From positions 22,904,019 to 22,968,018 of the forward strand of contig OY987270.1 in assembly GCA_963920665.1 (NCBI GenBank): a DNA stretch of 64,000 bases. The letters are read 5' to 3'. The stretch comes from Straminergon stramineum. Lineage: Eukaryota > Streptophyta > Bryopsida > Hypnales > Calliergonaceae. The notes beneath the pieces were generated by a model, which did no database searches, was not told the DNA's origin, and was given only the letters and a program-made list of their open reading frames with translations. Shown here in pieces: positions 59,378 to 64,000 of the stretch; within the stretch, counting starts at the first letter, position 1, and every line of letters starts with the position of its first letter. The position numbers were made by a program, and so were the translations under genes.

Positions 59378-60340
59378 TTAGGACTTTTTCTTAGGCAGAT
59401 AGAATTTTGATTTTGAACCGGATCCGGATTTCCAGGTGTGGGACCGGGTTCCGGATTTGTAGGATCTCACCTTTCCCGGATTTCTCGGGAAGGTTGTGAG
59501 TGGTCACCTGGATTTCCGGGTGGCCTTTCGGCCTTTTTGGCTTTGAGTTGTTTTGTGTTTTTAAAGTGTGAGGCGGGTTGTTTGCCTCTCATTCCATCCT
59601 AGCATTATAGTTTGTATCTTAGCATCCTTTCTTTAATCTAAGCCACCAAGTGGACCCTCAGGGATTGATTTGTTGTAAATCCAGCTTTCTTGTGGTTCCG
59701 TGTGAGTGAGTGAAGTGTGAGAGAGAAGGAGAAAAGGAGGAATCCGGATCTGAGGGGACTTGGGTTTTATTTGTGAGGAATGTTTGTGATAGAATCTAGA
59801 CTAGTGACTTTGGTATTGAGCACGTGCCTTTAAACTACTGTAACGGGAATCCGATTAGGAGTGGTAGGGGCGCGAGTCCGGATTACCAGGGAAGGTTCCG
59901 TGCGGAGATAAGCAACCGCCAGTGGAAGAAAACCCCATACCACTTACCGGAAGGTCAGCCAAACCCTAGGATCAGTTTAGCAAATAACTTACAACCCGCG
60001 GATTAGCTCCGGTTTCTGTTGGTCTGTCGTTGTAGTGGAGAAGACTTGTTACGGATTTGAGTAACCTGCCTCCCGGGTTGGCCATCCGGAAGGTTGTGAG
60101 AGTGTTTCCGGTCTGGTCTAGTGCAACATTTGGTCTAAGTGTGTGTTTTGTAGTTTGAGAGAGAGGAGAGTGTGAGGAATGCAAGTGGCAAGTCCCTGCC
60201 CCTTTATACAATCAAAGGCAGACCCTCTGAGGGTAAAACAGAGGTACCAAAAACCCGTGTTTGTGAGTGAAGTGACGGATCCGGAATCCGGAAAGAGAGT
60301 GAATTCGGATTGGATTCCGGAAAGTGAGAGCTTAAGTGGG
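59378..60340 (+). other. 3' flank of copy D
   Basis: Shared with copy A up to about 60255, including the hairpin CCTCTG...CAGAGG at 60224-60244. D extends further with dense CCGG motifs (GGATCCGGAATCCGG near 60288). The outer end lies between 60340 and 60426 and could not be fixed. Confidence 0.6.
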
Positions 60341-60426
60341 TAAAACGGATAACCTAGGCCTGCAACAACATACTAGAATCCCCTGGGACGATATTTCGAG
60401 TTAGTTTACACGTTTGGGTGTTGTAA

Positions 60427-61242
60427 ATGGTATTTACCGCACGCTACGCGTACAACAATCATCCAGGGGTCATTAAATTCTTTGCTATAAATGACATGAC
60501 CATGGAATGTTATTCTCAATGGTGGAATGGAGGTACTCTTGGCGCCATGTTTACCCTTGATGAGAAGAATCAAGATCACGATGAAATTGGGGAGTTGGCT
60601 TACCATGCAACTCCACAAACCATGCAAGAAGCCAAACGACTCATGGCATATAGACGCAAGCGCACCGAACTTGCGTGGGCATTGATTTGCATTGTAGATG
60701 CAGTGCAACAGTGCTCTGTATTGCACAACAACATCACACCGGAGAACATTATGCTTCACTTTCCGAATGATGATGGAAGAACCGTGTGGATTGGTCTATG
60801 TGATTGGGGAATGGGCAGCCGCATCAATGAAGAAACCCCTTCTCTTTACCAATTCAATTGCCCAAGGAAGTTGCAAGCCACCCAAGCAAAATGTTGGTGG
60901 GTGGCTCCAAAGTTGATGTACTTGACTGGACAGACCGGAACTTCAACATCTCCAACTCGCACGGTTAAGCCACCGTCTGTTAGTATACACACGGATGGAT
61001 ATTCCATAGGGAAATTGGCTATGAAGGTATGGAAAAAAGATCGCGGAAATGTAGAGATGATTCCTGACCATACAGCATTTGGTACGTTTCAAGCAACACT
61101 TGGTGAATTGTGCAAGGTGGAGCCGCTACAACGATGCTCGGTGACATATGCCGTGCAACGACTAAGTGGTGCTCCAACATTTTGGACACCAGCCGTGGAT
61201 TGCTACCGCAAGGCACGCCAAGAACAAGAACTTGAAGACTAA
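60427..61242 (+). pseudogene. Pseudokinase-like gene, C-terminal part (segment 3)
   Basis: The 271-codon ORF keeps the order of a protein kinase from about strand beta-4 onward: NNHPGVIKFFAI and QWWNGGTLGAM (hinge), HNNITPEN at residues 100-107 in the place of HRDxKxxN, LCDWGMGS at 124-131 in the place of DFG, WWVAPK at 157-162 in the place of APE, and TDGYSIGKL at 189-197 in the place of DxWSxG. The catalytic Asp and Lys of the HRD loop are replaced (N and T), so it is a pseudokinase. The N-lobe with the glycine loop and VAIK lysine is absent. A TAA stands directly before the ATG, and copy D ends just upstream, so the 5' part was probably removed or separated by the insertion. The rest of the frame is open. 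Confidence 0.6.
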
Positions 61243-63340
61243 AAGGCAGGAAATGAAGATTAGATAATAATGTATTACGATATAGTATTATAGTTGCAAA
61301 ATTAGTGTTTACTTAGCACATGCGATTATTATAGTATAGGCTTGAGGACATTTGTAGCAATGTAGTACACTTTGTGGCCTCAATCCATTTTGTACTAATT
61401 TTTTTTTACATAAATGTTTTTTATCTAAACAACGAGTGCAATTTTTTTCCATTCAAATTGATTACCAACCCTAAAAGCAATGAATCCATCAAAAATACAA
61501 TCTATGGAAATTCATATTAAATGTGAAATAACTAAAAAATTAGAAGGTTTGTCATTGATATATGTTATTGTACATAATGTCATGGTACCTATATAATAAT
61601 TAAAGTTGGAGTGTCACTTTAAAACTATCCAAAATCAACAAACAATGGTTGTAGGTTCAAATTTCATATTGCTATAATATAATATTAAAAATTCCCAAAT
61701 TTTCCAAATTAGATTAAAAACTAGACTTGATAGATTTGTAATTGTAATAACCTCATGTTTTAGTTGGACTCAAGTTCTCATTTTTATAGCTAAGAATCAC
61801 AACATGCATAAACACCATGAGATGGACAAAAATAAACTATGAGGGTGATATATAAATTAACCATCTCACCCTCTAGAAAACTTATTTTGACCATAGTAAG
61901 GGAATTTCCAATATTTTTCTTTGAAAAGGTAATTAAACAACTATCCAAAAATCAATAGCAAAAATAAAATCTATTTTATAAATTTGAGCACAGTATTCTT
62001 CAAACAATGTTTTTTTTCTATCTTCAATAGTATTTCAAGGTTCTTTAATCCCTAAAGGACCAAGTTGTGTTTTTTGGCAATATAGTGATTTTTGGGTAGC
62101 TCATTATAGATGGAGTTTTCATTTATTTTCTTTGAAATTTTTACACAATATGTGTACAACAAGTAGCTTTAAGGTCCAACAATTTTCATAATTTTTGAGT
62201 ACATACTTAAAAAGGTATTGCATGATATGTGATTTTCATTGCTTGGCCGGCAACTCGAGGAGCTCAAACAACTTCTTCAAAAATCACTTCTTTTGAAAAT
62301 TAAAATTTGAAACTAATTCTCTAGATTTATATTTAGGTGGGAAGCTTTGAATTATTCCATTTTGATCAATGAGTCTAAAGTTACAGGGATTATTTGTTTG
62401 CAAGCAATTTTTGATTAACTACTCTAAAATAAACTTTGAAATTCATTGTTTAACTCAAATTTCAATATTTTTGAAAAAAAACAAAAAAACATTGGGTGTA
62501 GATTGTTTATCACAACATTAAAGGCTTTGGGATTTTCATTTTTCAATTCCCTAAATAAATTATTGACAATTTAGTATTTTAAACCATTACATATCATTTT
62601 CTACTTACCATTTTTTTCCTATATGTTATACAACTCCAAATGATTTAAAATTTTTGAAGCATGTAGACAACTTGACTTCAAGAACAAATCCAAAGAATTG
62701 CAACCATTTTGGTTATTTTATCATATAGATGTGGCCTTCTAAAGTGCAACCACCCGGATTTTTGCAGGGATAGATAATGGATATTTGTCACTTCAAACAC
62801 TAATACCTTGCAATCATAAGATGGAAAATTCTGAAATTTTTTCCACAACTTTTCAAACAAGCTTGTTACAAGATTCTATGGTTACATGTGTCCAAATATG
62901 TGTTTTTTTCCAAACTTTAGTACTTGTACTATAAATGGCAGTTTTGGAGTGGTTATGGTAAAAACAAAGCTTGGTCCTTTAGGAATTAACCATGAAAGAA
63001 TGCTAAGGACTAAAAGTTTACAATAGATGACTTTATTGGGTTTTGATTTTTTGGAAACCTAGAGGTTATTGCAAGACAAAACCAAGAACAAACAATGGAA
63101 AGCCAAGGGTCGAAACCCTATAGGACCATAGACAAATCACAACACAAATAAGACTAAAACTACATGAAGGAACCACAATTGGGTTTCTTCAAATTCCAAG
63201 TGATGACTTTGCCATCTAAGGAACCAAAGAATGGTGTACAAAGCCAGGTGCTATCGAATTTCCTAAGTTACTTGTCTAATTTAATTAAGAGTTTGCCACA
63301 TAATAACATTGTGTAGAACCAAGCCATTCTTCCATGGTCA
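61243..63340. other. AT-rich intergenic DNA
   Basis: It contains the likely 3' end of the pseudokinase gene and then AT-rich sequence without recognised features. Confidence 0.4.
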
Positions 63341-63463
63341 AGAGTGCCTTTTCCTTTCTCTTCTTTTCTAGTCCTTGTGGCTTGGAGGTTGTTTGTTTTG
63401 GATCTCTTTTTAGTGCAATGGTTTGACATTTGTTCAAAAAAAAAAAAAAGAGTGGCTTCCTTA
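63341..63463 (+). mobile_element. Possible SINE-like insertion, copy 4
   Basis: CCTTGTGGCTTGGAGG, then GTGCAATGG..., GACATTTGTTC and 14-15 A match the order of copies 1-3 with more divergence. AGAGTGCCTTTTCCTT (63341) and AGAGTGGCTTCCTT (63450) may be the target duplication. Confidence 0.45.
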
Positions 63464-64000
63464 AAGATGACTTTATTGTTCATTGTATAAAAAAGAATAC
63501 ACCTATTCATCCAATAACCATAGCATCTGATTGACTGTCATGGTTATGAGAGGCCATATTCTTTAATAATTGATTGTAAAAGCATGTGACATTATGACTA
63601 TGGCAATCAAGCAAAAAATTGTTAGCTTTTTAAATGAATAAGTGCATTGTTTGTTTTTACATTGTTCAAAAATTCATCCATCAAACACTTCAAGTCCTTC
63701 ACGTCTTTATTGAATAACCTCCTTAATGCATGAGGGTTTTTAAGGCAAAATCTACATGTATAATAACATCCTGCAATAGATGATTTCCATAACTTATTGA
63801 AAATTTTGTCAATAGACAAAGTGTTTATTAATCCCTAAAGAATCAAAGATAATTTTTGGTTAAACACTCAAAAGTACCATTTTTGTTTAATATATAAAAT
63901 ATAAAAAATATTGAAACTTATCTTTTCACATACCAAAATCTCAATTTTCTATTGAATTTTTTTTTAAAAATTTACACAAATAAAGGAAGCCTTTACTACA
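63464..64000. other. AT-rich DNA to window end
   Basis: No gene or repeat recognised. Confidence 0.4.

Noticed and set aside
42625..60340. Interpretation of the gag-like pairs as one LTR retrotransposon
   Set aside because: The flanks are inverted relative to each other, not direct, and no protease, reverse transcriptase, integrase or primer-binding site was found.

Overview
This window looks like nuclear DNA of a land plant with a repeat-rich genome. The evidence is plant-type telomeric runs (TTTAGGG/CCCTAAA), GT-AG introns that cut one gene into about 12 exons, MITE-like hairpins, SINE-like insertions with poly-A tails and target-site duplications, and old inverted repeats in AT-rich DNA. 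I cannot name the species. No bacterial gene layout, rRNA, tRNA or CRISPR array is visible.

Layout. 1-780: 5' part of a minus-strand gag-like gene (copy E) with TATA box and CCGG-rich leader. 834-2680: a 213-bp satellite in nine units. 2786-8049: a multi-exon gene with a ParB/sulfiredoxin-like domain, a lysine-rich linker and a beta-class (motif IV before motif I) DNA methyltransferase-like domain; it carries nonsense codons and frameshifts. 9.4-20.3 kb: a CACTA-like MITE, a short gag-like ORF and a nested inverted-repeat cluster in the order a, b, a', b' plus partial copies. 21.1-26 kb: tandem repeats. 26-40.5 kb: AT-rich decayed intergenic DNA with three SINE-like copies and a GC-rich insertion. 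40.6-42.6 kb: tandem repeats with telomere-like starts, enclosing a 20-bp minisatellite, a TATA box and an OTU-like gene fragment. 42.6-60.3 kb: four more gag-like genes in two head-to-head pairs (A left, B right; C left, D right), with an unknown coiled-coil gene, two GC-rich 20-bp minisatellites, and pieces of a pseudokinase gene around them. 61.2-64 kb: AT-rich DNA and a likely fourth SINE copy.

How the parts relate. The five gag-like genes are two related types: type 1 (A, D) and type 2 (B, C, E). All are broken, mostly by TAG codons; where a sister copy can be compared, three of four TAGs replace CAG. Copies C and D seem to have landed in a plus-strand gene whose pieces are now at 53622-53861, 56881-56976 and 60427-61242; the last is the C-terminal part of a pseudokinase. 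Three unrelated ORFs (OTU-like, coiled-coil, pseudokinase N-terminus) share one promoter layout: a minisatellite with a 20-bp period a short distance upstream of a TATA box. The two most interesting signals are the ParB-methyltransferase fusion gene and these 20-bp-phased promoter arrays.
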